From: Halarcobacter anaerophilus
Lineage (GTDB): Bacteria > Campylobacterota > Campylobacteria > Campylobacterales > Arcobacteraceae
Direction of reading: 5' to 3'
Assembly (NCBI RefSeq): GCF_006459125.1
Contig: NZ_CP041070.1
Span: 2,232,001-2,296,000 of the forward strand
Length of the DNA stretch: 64,000 nt
Part shown: positions 25,921 to 34,336 of the stretch, in pieces
How positions within the stretch are numbered: position 1 is the first letter of the stretch
Layout of the letters: each line of letters starts with the position of its first letter
Made by a program: the position numbers and the translations under genes
Notes under the pieces: generated by a model
What the model saw: only the letters and a program-made list of their open reading frames with translations
Told to the model about the DNA's origin: nothing
Databases searched by the model: none

Positions 25921-26949
25921 ATGCTAATTGAATCATATAATGTGAATATGGAGTCGGCAAGTAGTTTTGTTCAACAACATGAGTCATCAGTAAGCCAAAC
26001 TTTGGTAAGCCAAAGACTCAATGATACTCAAAACCAAGAAATTGAAAAAAATATGAGTATATCTACAGAGTATTATTACTCCAAAACTTTGGTTTATAAT
26101 TCCGAAGATTTAATGTCAGCAGAAGATAGAATTAAAAAACTTATTATTGAGATACTGCTAGGCAAATTTCAAGGTAAAAAAGAGAAATTTGAACTTTTCC
26201 CTTTTGCAAATGTTGAGAAAAACAAAAATTATGATTTTAATCCCGGTTTTACAAGGGATATGAATATTAATACTTTTGCCGCAAGTTATGAAAGTACGGA
26301 AATATACTATCAGAAAAGTAGTATTGATTTTTCTTCTTCTGCACAAATAAATACAAATAACGGCTCTTTTAATATAGACCTTAATTTATCTTTTTCCCAA
26401 GAGTTTTATGAACAGCATAAAACAAAAATAGATATTGCAGGTATTAATTTACAAGATCCTCTTATTATAAATTATGAGGGAGAAACAAACCAATTTGATA
26501 ATATCAGCCGGAATTTAACATTTGAGTTTGATTTAAACAGTGACGGAATAGAAGAAGAGATTCCTTTATTAAAAAAAGGAAGCGGTTTTTTAGTATTGGA
26601 TAAAAACAATAACAATAAAATAGACAATGGAAAAGAACTCTTCGGTCCAAACAGCGGTGACGGTTTTGAAGAGTTAAGAGCTTATGATGAAGACGGAAAT
26701 AATTGGATAGATGAGGCAGATTCAATCTTTAATAATCTAAAAATCTGGCAAATAGACGAAAAAGGAGAAAATAAATTAATCACAATGTCCCAAAGCGGAA
26801 TAGGAGCAATATATTTATCATCTATTGCAACGGGATTTAATTATTCAGACGGTTATGCAGACCAAACTGCAAGTTTAAAAGAGTCTAGTATTTTTTTAAA
26901 AGAAAACGGGGAAGCAGGAGTTGTTACAAGCGTGGATTTAGTAGTGTGA
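25921..26949 (+). CDS. Unknown protein with EF-hand/dockerin-like calcium-binding loops
   Basis: A 342-aa protein without a signal peptide. The C-terminal third has calcium-loop patterns: DLNSDGIEEEI, DKNNNNKIDNGKE followed by LFGPNSGDGFEEL, and YDEDGNNWIDEAD (about 203-262), each followed by acidic residues. This block (LDKNNNGKID...GxELFG...DGFxEL) is common in large secreted repeat proteins and also occurs in small proteins such as this. The N-terminal half is low in recognisable features and rich in S, Q and N. Export by a type I route is possible but no transporter is nearby. AAAAGG precedes the ATG. Confidence 0.65.
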   Translation: MLIESYNVNMESASSFVQQHESSVSQTLVSQRLNDTQNQEIEKNMSISTEYYYSKTLVYNSEDLMSAEDRIKKLIIEILLGKFQGKKEKFELFPFANVEKNKNYDFNPGFTRDMNINTFAASYESTEIYYQKSSIDFSSSAQINTNNGSFNIDLNLSFSQEFYEQHKTKIDIAGINLQDPLIINYEGETNQFDNISRNLTFEFDLNSDGIEEEIPLLKKGSGFLVLDKNNNNKIDNGKELFGPNSGDGFEELRAYDEDGNNWIDEADSIFNNLKIWQIDEKGENKLITMSQSGIGAIYLSSIATGFNYSDGYADQTASLKESSIFLKENGEAGVVTSVDLVV

Positions 26950-26972
26950 AATAGTTTAATTTAAACTATTTC
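26948..26972. terminator. 12-bp inverted repeat between convergent genes
   Basis: GAAATAGTTTAA (26948-26959) and TTAAACTATTTC (26961-26972) lie around the stops of the EF-hand-like gene and mnmE. It lacks a T-run on either side, so terminator function is only possible. Confidence 0.4.
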
Positions 26973-28306
26973 CCTAAACAAAAAGCACCAAACATTACAT
27001 CTAACATCTCATCGTTTTCATAAGGTCTTGTAATATTTGAGATATTTAATAAAGCTTCATTTATATGATAAGCGAAGAACTCTAATTCACCGCTTTGTAG
27101 GGGCTCTGCAGCTTTGTTTATATGATGAAGCGTTTGTTCAACCGCTTCTATTTGTCTTGTAGAAACTAAAGTCATATCATCGCTATGAGTATTTGAATCC
27201 AAAATTATTTCAAGCTTTTTAATTAAAGGATTAATTGTCTCTTTTGTACTTAGTTCTATAAAATTATCAAGTTTTGTTTTATCAAAACAGTTTTCTAAAT
27301 CTGCTTTGTTTAATACCTTTATTATCTCTTTATTACCGCTGTTTTCCAAAAGTGTAAGAATTTTTTCATCTTCATTGTCACACTCTTTGTTATTATCAAA
27401 CAATGAAATAATAATATCAGCCTCTTCAACAGCTTTAATAGATTTTTCAATACCTATTTTTTCGATTATATCGTCAGCTTCTCTTATTCCTGCCGTATCT
27501 ACTATTTTGATAATATGAGTTCCGATTCTTACACTCTCTTCAATCGTATCTCTGGTAGTTCCCGCAATATCTGAAATAATTGCCCTGTCAAAGTTTAGAA
27601 GTTTATTTAATAAAGAGGATTTCCCTACATTGGGTTTTCCGATAATTGCTACTTTAAAACCTTCGATAAGACCTTCTCTTCTCTTACTAGCTTCCAAAGT
27701 ATCTTGTAGTTTAATTGTGATTTTATTAAGTTTATTTTCGATTTGTTGAAAAATGTCTTCGGGTAAATCCTCTTCGGCATAATCGATATTAACTTCCGTA
27801 TAAGCCAACATAAAAAGTAAATCTTCTCTAATATCATTTACAAAATTCGTTAATTCGCCTTTTAACTGTTTTGCCAGCAGTTTTACTGCATCTTCACTTC
27901 GTGCTTCTATTATATTGGCAATCGCTTCTGCTTTTGTAAGATCTATTTTTCCGTTTAAAAAAGCTCTTTTTGAAAACTCTCCCGGTTGGGCTAATCGTGC
28001 ACCGCATTTTAAAATTTCATTCATAATTATATTTGAAATAGCAATACCGCCGTGACATTGAAACTCAAGAACATCTTCACCCGTAAAAGAAAAAGGATTT
28101 TTAAAGTATATAAGAAGTGCTTCATCTATAATTTCACCGCTTAGATTATAAACTGAACACAAAGTTGCAAGTCTGTTTTTTAACTCTTTTTTCTTGGTAA
28201 GTTTTAAAGCTATATTTAATGCTTCGTTTCCGCTTACTCTGATTATCGATATAGAACCTATACCGTTTGCCGTAGCTATTGCTACAATTGTATCATCTTC
28301 TAACAA
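26966..28306 (-). CDS. mnmE: tRNA modification GTPase MnmE
   Basis: With MnmG it installs the 5-carboxymethylaminomethyl group on wobble uridine of certain tRNAs. The 446-aa protein has the folate-binding N-terminal domain (EDTIVAIATA, about 3-12), the G domain with GKPNVGKSSLLNKLL (P-loop about 226-240), TTRDTIEE, DTAG and NKAD, and the C-terminal FCLGK that supplies the conserved cysteine. It is the last gene of the rpmH-rnpA-yidD-yidC-jag-mnmE cluster, 3 bp after jag. Confidence 0.97.
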   Translation of the reverse strand: MLEDDTIVAIATANGIGSISIIRVSGNEALNIALKLTKKKELKNRLATLCSVYNLSGEIIDEALLIYFKNPFSFTGEDVLEFQCHGGIAISNIIMNEILKCGARLAQPGEFSKRAFLNGKIDLTKAEAIANIIEARSEDAVKLLAKQLKGELTNFVNDIREDLLFMLAYTEVNIDYAEEDLPEDIFQQIENKLNKITIKLQDTLEASKRREGLIEGFKVAIIGKPNVGKSSLLNKLLNFDRAIISDIAGTTRDTIEESVRIGTHIIKIVDTAGIREADDIIEKIGIEKSIKAVEEADIIISLFDNNKECDNEDEKILTLLENSGNKEIIKVLNKADLENCFDKTKLDNFIELSTKETINPLIKKLEIILDSNTHSDDMTLVSTRQIEAVEQTLHHINKAAEPLQSGELEFFAYHINEALLNISNITRPYENDEMLDVMFGAFCLGK

Positions 28307-28309
28307 TTT

Positions 28310-29203
28310 TTATTGCTCTTTACTTCTGTACTCATTTACAAGTACGTATTTATCTCCCCTAATATTTGTTTTTACTGCAACATATTTTTCAGGGAACTCT
28401 TCTCTTAGTTTTTTCAGCGCTATATGAACCAATATTCCGTCAAGAGGTTTTGTCTTGAAACTCCCTTTTTCTTTTATTATTTCAATAATAGGTTCTAAAT
28501 AGTTATGAATTGCAGATTCTTGATTTTTCAAAAATTCTGCTACTTCAAGTCTTAACATAAGCCCATATTTTTCATTTATCCAATTAAATAAAATATATGA
28601 AAGGGCTTTATATCTATAACCCTCTTTTCCTATTAAAAGTGCCGAGTCTTCACCTGTAAATTCAATATACAAAGTATTATCGTCGTAGAACTCTACTTTT
28701 ATATTATCAATTCCGTAACAAGTATCTTTAAATAAAGAGATTAAACCTTCATTAACCTCTTCTAAGATTTCATCTTTATCTTTTTTTACAATGATTTTCG
28801 AAACTTCTCTTCTTCCGTTATCTTCATTATAGAAGTTATCAAAAATTTTTTCTTTTGTTTCTACTTTTGGAACAGAGTGTAATTTCTGCTCCTTTTTTCT
28901 CTCTTCACTTCTTTTTCTTTGTTGAGCTTTTTCATCTTTTTTATGAGACTCCTCAACTCTTTTTGAAAACTCTTCGATTTTTATATCTTTTTTTCTAAAT
29001 TTATGTTCTTTGTGTTTTCTAAGATCTTTTCTTCGGCTCTTTTTAGGAATTGCCTCAATAACGGCACTCTTTTTCCCTATTCCTAAAAAGCCTTTTGCCG
29101 GTTGCTGAATTATATCTATGTCCAATTCCGTTATAGAACAACCAAACTCATTTGATGCTAACTCATAAACCTCTTCTAAACTTTTACCTTCGAATTGTTT
29201 CAT
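28310..29203 (-). CDS. jag: Jag/KhpB RNA-binding protein
   Basis: A 297-aa protein with three parts: the Jag N-terminal domain (about 1-52, MKQFEGKSLEEVYELASNEFG), a long charged linker (about 55-140, rich in K, E and R) and KH plus R3H domains (about 160-297, LYIEFTGEDSALLIGKEGYRYKALSYILFNW). KhpB proteins bind small RNAs and mRNAs and affect cell division in Gram-positives; in this group the role is less clear. It lies 12 bp after yidC. Confidence 0.92.
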   Translation of the reverse strand: MKQFEGKSLEEVYELASNEFGCSITELDIDIIQQPAKGFLGIGKKSAVIEAIPKKSRRKDLRKHKEHKFRKKDIKIEEFSKRVEESHKKDEKAQQRKRSEERKKEQKLHSVPKVETKEKIFDNFYNEDNGRREVSKIIVKKDKDEILEEVNEGLISLFKDTCYGIDNIKVEFYDDNTLYIEFTGEDSALLIGKEGYRYKALSYILFNWINEKYGLMLRLEVAEFLKNQESAIHNYLEPIIEIIKEKGSFKTKPLDGILVHIALKKLREEFPEKYVAVKTNIRGDKYVLVNEYRSKEQ

Positions 29204-29215
29204 AATAGTCTCCTA

Positions 29216-30829
29216 CTACTTTTTAGCAGCTCTTTGTCTCTCAAATATTTTATTTATAGAATATTGTTGAGCAATAGTAAATACGTTATTTACAAACCAA
29301 TAAAGAGTCAAACCTGCAGGGAACCATAAGAAGAAGAATGTAAATATTACAGGCAACATTTGGAAAATCTTCTTTTGCATCTCATCTTGCATAGTATTAG
29401 GTGTAATTTTTTGTTGAATAAACATAGATGCACCCATCAATATCGGTAAAATAAAATATGGATCCATCTCAGCTAAATCGTGTATCCATAAAATCCATTC
29501 GGCACCTTTTAGTTCAATAGAGTTCAATAAAACTCTATAAATTGCGAAGAATACCGGAATTTGAAGAAGTAAAGGCAGACAACCACCCATCGGATTTGCT
29601 CCGTGCTTCTTGTAAAGCTCCATCATATGCATAGATTGTTTTTGTTTATCATCTTTGTATTTAACCTGGATCTCTTTCATTTTAGGAGCAAGATCTTTTA
29701 GTTTTTGCATAGATACCATACCTTTGTATGATAACGGATATAAAATAAGTTTAATAATAATAGTCAAAACGACAATGGTCCATCCCCAGTTTCCTACATA
29801 TGAGTGAACAAACTGTAAGAAAGTAAACATAGGTTTGGCAATAAAAGTAAACCATCCATATTCAATTACGTCTGTTAACTCTGGATTTAAAGCTTTTAAA
29901 TCATTGAAGTTTTTAGGTCCCATATATCCTGAAAAATCTATTTCTCCCAAAGCATGTACAAAAGATTGTGGATTGTCGTTATTATCAGGCATTAATGATA
30001 TTTGCATTGAATTTTTAAAATTATAAATCACGGTTGCATAATATCTGTCAAAATTTGATACGAATTTAATTCCTGTATATGATTTAACTTTTTCTAATTT
30101 TTCATCAGAAGTTAATTCCATTGTTCCGTCGTTTAATTTTACGTAAGCTCCGTGGTCTGCATACATATCTGCTAAAACATTGGGTCTAAATCCGTTTGTA
30201 ATAAAAAACTGCTCTTTTTGAGAAGTTTTAACTTTTAGGTCATAATGTCCGTCAGGATAAACCGTAAAATCTTTTGTTAAGATAAGTCCATCTATATTTT
30301 GAGTTAAAGTGAAAGTTTGAGGCTGTTTTGTAGCATCAACAGAAGATGAAGTTGTAGTATATGCAACTTCAAAAGCTTTGTTATTTATATCGGTGTTTGC
30401 AAATCTAACTTCCAAAGGTCTTAACTGATCAGCTTCGAAAAGTTTTATTTGATTTCCCTCTTCATCTTTATATTTAGGTTCTAAAAGGGTAACTTGTGCC
30501 ACTCTACCTAATTTGTCTATTTCAATACTATTTTTTGCCGTTGTTATTGTTGTTATAATATCCGCTTTACCGATTGATTTGCTAGATAAAGCATTTATCG
30601 ATTTTGACATACTATCTTTTGTCGGTGCATTTTGAACCATTGAATCACCGGTTGCAACATCAGGAGCCGCATTCTGTTTTTGCTGTTTAGCTATTTCTTG
30701 TTGTTTCAGTTTTTCCTCTTGTTGAGGCTTTAATACTAAAAATTCATAAGCTATAAAAAAGATAAACACGACTAGCGTCATGATTAACATTCTTTTTTGC
30801 ATACCGTTATCTTGATTAAAATTATTCAT
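29216..30829 (-). CDS. yidC: Membrane protein insertase YidC
   Basis: Inserts proteins into the inner membrane, alone or with SecYEG. The 537-aa length suits a Gram-negative YidC: an N-terminal helix (about 10-28), a large periplasmic domain (about 30-320), then the conserved core VGNWGWTIVVLTIIIKLILYPL (about 343-364), MELYKKHGANPMGGCLPLLLQIPVFFAIY (about 402-430) and LTLYWFVNNVFTIAQQYSIN near the end. It overlaps yidD by 8 bp. Confidence 0.97.
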   Translation of the reverse strand: MNNFNQDNGMQKRMLIMTLVVFIFFIAYEFLVLKPQQEEKLKQQEIAKQQKQNAAPDVATGDSMVQNAPTKDSMSKSINALSSKSIGKADIITTITTAKNSIEIDKLGRVAQVTLLEPKYKDEEGNQIKLFEADQLRPLEVRFANTDINNKAFEVAYTTTSSSVDATKQPQTFTLTQNIDGLILTKDFTVYPDGHYDLKVKTSQKEQFFITNGFRPNVLADMYADHGAYVKLNDGTMELTSDEKLEKVKSYTGIKFVSNFDRYYATVIYNFKNSMQISLMPDNNDNPQSFVHALGEIDFSGYMGPKNFNDLKALNPELTDVIEYGWFTFIAKPMFTFLQFVHSYVGNWGWTIVVLTIIIKLILYPLSYKGMVSMQKLKDLAPKMKEIQVKYKDDKQKQSMHMMELYKKHGANPMGGCLPLLLQIPVFFAIYRVLLNSIELKGAEWILWIHDLAEMDPYFILPILMGASMFIQQKITPNTMQDEMQKKIFQMLPVIFTFFFLWFPAGLTLYWFVNNVFTIAQQYSINKIFERQRAAKK

Positions 30830-31154
30830 TACTACTCTTCCACTCCCGATTTTTTACTATGAGGTATCTATCGTTAGATATCGGAACAAACCAATATTTA
30901 ACTTTTATTTTTTTAAAATTTATATTATTATGTTTTGCAACTTTTACTATGGGATAGTCAAATCCACCTTCAAAAAATTGATTACATTTTAATATGCGCA
31001 ATATTGTAAAATAAATTGCCTTAAAGAAAGTATTGTTCTCAAACTGCCAAAGAGCATAATTTGAACATGTTGGATAATATCTGCAGCTGCCGTGTGAAAT
31101 AACCGACAGATATTTTTGATAAAATCTTATTAGATATTTAAAAAGTCTTTTCAT
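30822..31154 (-). CDS. yidD: YidD membrane-insertion efficiency factor
   Basis: A 110-aa protein with the YidD signature GSCRYYPTCSNYALWQFENN (about 21-40) and FEGGFDYPIV. It aids YidC-dependent insertion. It is slightly longer than the usual ~75-85 aa because of a C-terminal tail (from about 80). It overlaps rnpA by 17 bp and yidC by 8 bp. Confidence 0.93.
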   Translation of the reverse strand: MKRLFKYLIRFYQKYLSVISHGSCRYYPTCSNYALWQFENNTFFKAIYFTILRILKCNQFFEGGFDYPIVKVAKHNNINFKKIKVKYWFVPISNDRYLIVKNREWKSSNE

Positions 31155-31488
31155 TTTTAAATAATTGCAGCTTTTTTATTGCAAACAAAAAATCTTTTTG
31201 AAGTTCTTTGGAACCCCTATTAATTGCACTGTTTTTTGCGACAATAATATATTTCCCCGTTTGTACTTTGTTTTCATAATTTAGATACAAAGCTCTTAAT
31301 CTTCTTTTTGCCCTAGCTCTTTGTACTGCATTGCCCACTTTTTTTGAAGCGACAAAGGCTATTTGCAACTTTTCACCAGGCGTAAAAAAAGCGACAAAAG
31401 AAGCTGTGTGCCACTTTTTGCCGCTTTTATATATCTGATTGAAATCTTTAGAATTGTTAAGACGGTGTTTTTTGCTTAAACAGCTAAT
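31138..31488 (-). CDS. rnpA: Ribonuclease P protein component, apparent AUU start
   Basis: Protein part of RNase P, which matures tRNA 5' ends. The RNR motif region is [14 protein letters not shown], and the upstream sequence ([20 protein letters not shown]) is a normal RnpA N-terminus. Between the in-frame TAG, 9 nt upstream of the proposed start, and TTG 31368 there is no ATG, GTG or TTG. TTG 31368 would cut off about 40 conserved residues. The best start is ATT at 31486-31488, with AAAGG 9 nt upstream inside rpmH, giving 116 aa, the usual length. The start overlaps the rpmH stop by 13 bp, suggesting coupled translation. Confidence 0.85.
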   Translation of the reverse strand: MSCLSKKHRLNNSKDFNQIYKSGKKWHTASFVAFFTPGEKLQIAFVASKKVGNAVQRARAKRRLRALYLNYENKVQTGKYIIVAKNSAINRGSKELQKDFLFAIKKLQLFKNEKTF

Positions 31489-31610
31489 CTTTTTCTACCT
31501 TTAGCTCTTCTTGCTTTGATAACTTTTCTTCCGTTCTTAGTTTTCATTCTAATTCTAAACCCGTGTGTTCTTTTTCTTGGCGTGTTATGTGGTTGATATG
31601 TTCTTTTCAT
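31476..31610 (-). CDS. rpmH: 50S ribosomal protein L34
   Basis: A 44-aa protein: [18 protein letters not shown] followed by [20 protein letters not shown] and RKRLAV, the unmistakable L34 sequence. It is too short for most ORF lists. AGGAAC lies 9-14 nt upstream of the ATG. First gene of the rpmH-rnpA-yidD-yidC-jag-mnmE cluster; its 3' end overlaps rnpA. Confidence 0.97.
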   Translation of the reverse strand: MKRTYQPHNTPRKRTHGFRIRMKTKNGRKVIKARRAKGRKRLAV

Positions 31611-31658
31611 AATCTAAGTTCCTCTATTCACAAATTAAGTCGCGTATTATATTTAAAC

Positions 31659-31688
31659 AATACTTAAACTTTCTTTAGTTTAAGTATT
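31659..31688 (-). terminator. Hairpin after clpB
   Basis: A perfect 12-bp inverted repeat (AATACTTAAACT 31659-31670, AGTTTAAGTATT 31677-31688) about 10 bp past the clpB stop. On the minus strand it is followed by GTTTAAA, a weak T-tract. It separates clpB from rpmH. Confidence 0.6.
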
Positions 31689-31697
31689 TTATAATAA

Positions 31698-34274
31698 TTA
31701 ACTTATATTTGTTATTACTTGATCGTTTTGAATATCAAACTCTACTTTAGACCCTTCAGAGACTTTATCTTCTAAAATAAGATCTGCCAATCTATCCTCA
31801 ACTACTTCATAAATGGCTCTTTTAAGAGGTCTTGCTCCATATACAGGATCAAATCCTACTTTTGCTATATACTCTTTTGCTTTGTCGGTTAAAGAGATCT
31901 CAATATCTTTTTGTTCAACTCTTTTTTTAATATTAGCAAATAAAATATCTACTATATTGGTAATAGCTTCTAATCCTAATTGTTCAAAAATTATAATATC
32001 ATCAAGTCTATTTAGAAATTCAGGTCTGAAATAGGCTTTTAACTCATTTAATACCTCTTTTCTTCTCTCCTCTTTATCACTTATTTCAATGATTTTTGCA
32101 CTTCCTATATTTGAAGTTAAGATTATAATCGTATTTTTAAAGTCTACTGTAACACCTTTGTTATCGGTTAACCTACCGTCATCTAAAACTTGTAAAAGTA
32201 TATTAAAGACATCTGGATGTGCTTTTTCAATTTCATCAAACAAAATTACGCTATATGGTTTTCTTCTTACAGCTTCGGTTAATTGTCCGCCCTCTTCATA
32301 TCCTATATATCCGGGAGCTGCACCTATAAGTCTACTTACGGTGTGTTTTTCCATATATTCACTCATATCAAATCTAATAAGTGCTTTTTCATCATCAAAT
32401 AAAAATCTTGCCAAAGTTTTTGCACTTTCGGTTTTACCCACACCTGTAGGTCCTAAAAACATAAAAGAACCGATTGGTCGACTCTCTTCAGAAAGTCCCG
32501 CTTTATTTCTTTTAATGGCTCTGCTTATAGCTTTTAAGGCTTCATCTTGTCCTACAACATCTTTTTTAAGTTCATCTTCTACTCTTAAAACTTTTTGTTT
32601 TTCAGAATCCATCATTTTATTTACGGGAATTCCCGTCCATCTGCTCACAATACCTGCAATTGCTTCTTCATCTACGGAATTTCTAAGTAGAGTCCCCTCT
32701 TCTTGCATTCTTTGCCATTTTTCTTCATTCTCTTTAATTTTTTTCTCTAAAGCTGGGATTTCACCGTATTCGATTGATGCAGCCTCTTCGAAATTCGACT
32801 CTCTTTTTGCTCTTGCAGCTTTTACTCTAAGCTCTTCAATTTTTGATTTTAATTCACTTGCGGCATTAAAAGTCTGTTTTTCATTCTCAAATCTTGCTTC
32901 AAGATTTTGTTTTTCTTCATTTAAATTTGCAAGTTCTTTTTCAATTTCGGTTAATCTTTCATCATTTTTTTTAGATTTTTCCATTTTAAGAGCCTCTTTT
33001 TCCACATTAATAGTTTGTATTTCCCTTTTAATGTGTGATAAAGGTGTCGGCTCACTCTCTATTTGCATTTTAAGCTCTGCTGCTGCTTCATCAATTAAGT
33101 CAATAGCTTTATCAGGTAAAAATCTGTCCGTAATGTATCTGTCACTTAGTTTTGCAGCTGCTACAAGAGCAGAATCGTTGATTGTCACGTTATGGTGTGT
33201 TTCAAGTCTCTCTTTTATACCTCTTAAAATTTGTAAAGCTTCATTTACGCTTGGTTCGTCAACATTTACAGGCTGGAACCGTCTTTGCATTGCTGCATCT
33301 TTTTCAAAATATTTTCTATACTCTTTTAAGGTAGTTGCACCTATTGTATGAAGTTCACCTCTAGCCAAACTTGGTTTTAAAATATTTGCCGCATCCATTG
33401 AACCTTCGCTGGCACCGGCTCCTATTATTGTGTGAATCTCATCAATAAACAGAATAATATTTCCTGCTTTTTTTACCTCATCAATAACTTTTTTTAATCT
33501 ATCTTCAAATTCACCTCTATATTTTGCACCTGCAATCAAAGAACTCATATCAAGTGTTACGACTCTTTTATTTAGTAAAGAAGTTGGAACGTCTTTATTT
33601 ACTATTCTTTGAGCAAGTCCTTCTGCAATGGCAGTTTTACCTGTACCCGGTTCTCCCAATAAAATCGGATTGTTTTTTGTTTTTCTTATAAGAATTTGCA
33701 TCATTCTCGTAATTTGTTCATCTCTACCGATTACGGGATCAAGTTCACCGTCTATTGCTTTTTTGTTTAAGTCAATTCCGTATTTTTCCAAAGCTTCAAG
33801 GTTTTCATCGGCACTTGCACTGTCAATGGTAGTTCCCGCTCTCATTGCTTCAAGCTCTTTTTTTGCATCAAGTAAATTTACATATTTACCTAAAACCTCT
33901 TTCATAACTTTTGAATCAAAATTTGCCACAAGCCAAGTATCTACGGCAATAAATTTATCTCCGTTTTTTGCCATTTCTCCTTCTGCTTTTTGTAAACTCT
34001 CTACAAAAGCCCTTGATAGTTTAATATTCTCTTTCGTTAGGTTTGAAACTGACGGCAGTTTACTTGCATAAGATTTTGCTTCAAGCTCAATCGCAGCTTT
34101 GTCAATATTCATTTTATTTAAAAGTTGGTTTAAAACAGAATTTGTATTTGTTAATAATGCCCACAATAAGTGTATTACTTCAAGTTCTTGATTTTTATTA
34201 TGTAATGCCAAAGCTAAAGAAGAATCTATAGTTTCAGCCAGTTGGTTAGTTAATTTCTCGAATAATTTGTTCAT
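31698..34274 (-). CDS. clpB: ATP-dependent disaggregase ClpB
   Basis: Hexameric AAA+ chaperone that rescues aggregated proteins with DnaK. The 858-aa length is typical. Seen: N-terminal Clp repeats (about 1-140), first AAA domain with Walker A GEPGTGKT (about 205-212) and Walker B ILFIDEIH, the long middle coiled coil (about 405-525) that defines ClpB, and the second AAA domain with GPTGVGKTE and [16 protein letters not shown]. The start codon is flanked by a CIRCE element and a strong promoter, so it is probably heat-shock controlled by HrcA. Confidence 0.97.
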   Translation of the reverse strand: MNKLFEKLTNQLAETIDSSLALALHNKNQELEVIHLLWALLTNTNSVLNQLLNKMNIDKAAIELEAKSYASKLPSVSNLTKENIKLSRAFVESLQKAEGEMAKNGDKFIAVDTWLVANFDSKVMKEVLGKYVNLLDAKKELEAMRAGTTIDSASADENLEALEKYGIDLNKKAIDGELDPVIGRDEQITRMMQILIRKTKNNPILLGEPGTGKTAIAEGLAQRIVNKDVPTSLLNKRVVTLDMSSLIAGAKYRGEFEDRLKKVIDEVKKAGNIILFIDEIHTIIGAGASEGSMDAANILKPSLARGELHTIGATTLKEYRKYFEKDAAMQRRFQPVNVDEPSVNEALQILRGIKERLETHHNVTINDSALVAAAKLSDRYITDRFLPDKAIDLIDEAAAELKMQIESEPTPLSHIKREIQTINVEKEALKMEKSKKNDERLTEIEKELANLNEEKQNLEARFENEKQTFNAASELKSKIEELRVKAARAKRESNFEEAASIEYGEIPALEKKIKENEEKWQRMQEEGTLLRNSVDEEAIAGIVSRWTGIPVNKMMDSEKQKVLRVEDELKKDVVGQDEALKAISRAIKRNKAGLSEESRPIGSFMFLGPTGVGKTESAKTLARFLFDDEKALIRFDMSEYMEKHTVSRLIGAAPGYIGYEEGGQLTEAVRRKPYSVILFDEIEKAHPDVFNILLQVLDDGRLTDNKGVTVDFKNTIIILTSNIGSAKIIEISDKEERRKEVLNELKAYFRPEFLNRLDDIIIFEQLGLEAITNIVDILFANIKKRVEQKDIEISLTDKAKEYIAKVGFDPVYGARPLKRAIYEVVEDRLADLILEDKVSEGSKVEFDIQNDQVITNIS

Positions 34275-34301
34275 TTAGCACTCCTAATCTTTAATTGCTA
34301 A
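34275..34301 (-). promoter_or_regulatory. CIRCE element (HrcA operator) of clpB
   Basis: TTAGCACTC at 34275-34283, a 9-bp spacer, and AATTGCTAA at 34293-34301. The consensus is TTAGCACTC-N9-GAGTGCTAA; 16 of 18 positions match and the spacing is exact. It directly abuts the clpB start and contains its ribosome binding site (GGAG), with the promoter just upstream. Confidence 0.9.
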
Positions 34302-34305
34302 TTAG

Positions 34306-34335
34306 ATTATAGCAAGTTGAGTGTTATTTTGTCAA
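34306..34335 (-). promoter_or_regulatory. Sigma-70 type promoter of clpB
   Basis: On the minus strand: -35 TTGACA (34330-34335) and -10 TATAAT (34306-34311), both perfect, separated by 18 bp. It lies 32 bp before the clpB start and 5 bp from the CIRCE element. Confidence 0.85.
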
Positions 34336-34336
34336 G

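Noticed and set aside
31138-31368. rnpA starting at TTG 31368
   Set aside because: This would remove about 40 conserved N-terminal residues of RnpA.
32089-33351. 420-aa open frame antisense to clpB
   Set aside because: Its Ser/Phe/Leu-rich translation is what results from reading clpB backwards, and no ribosome binding site or family feature supports it.
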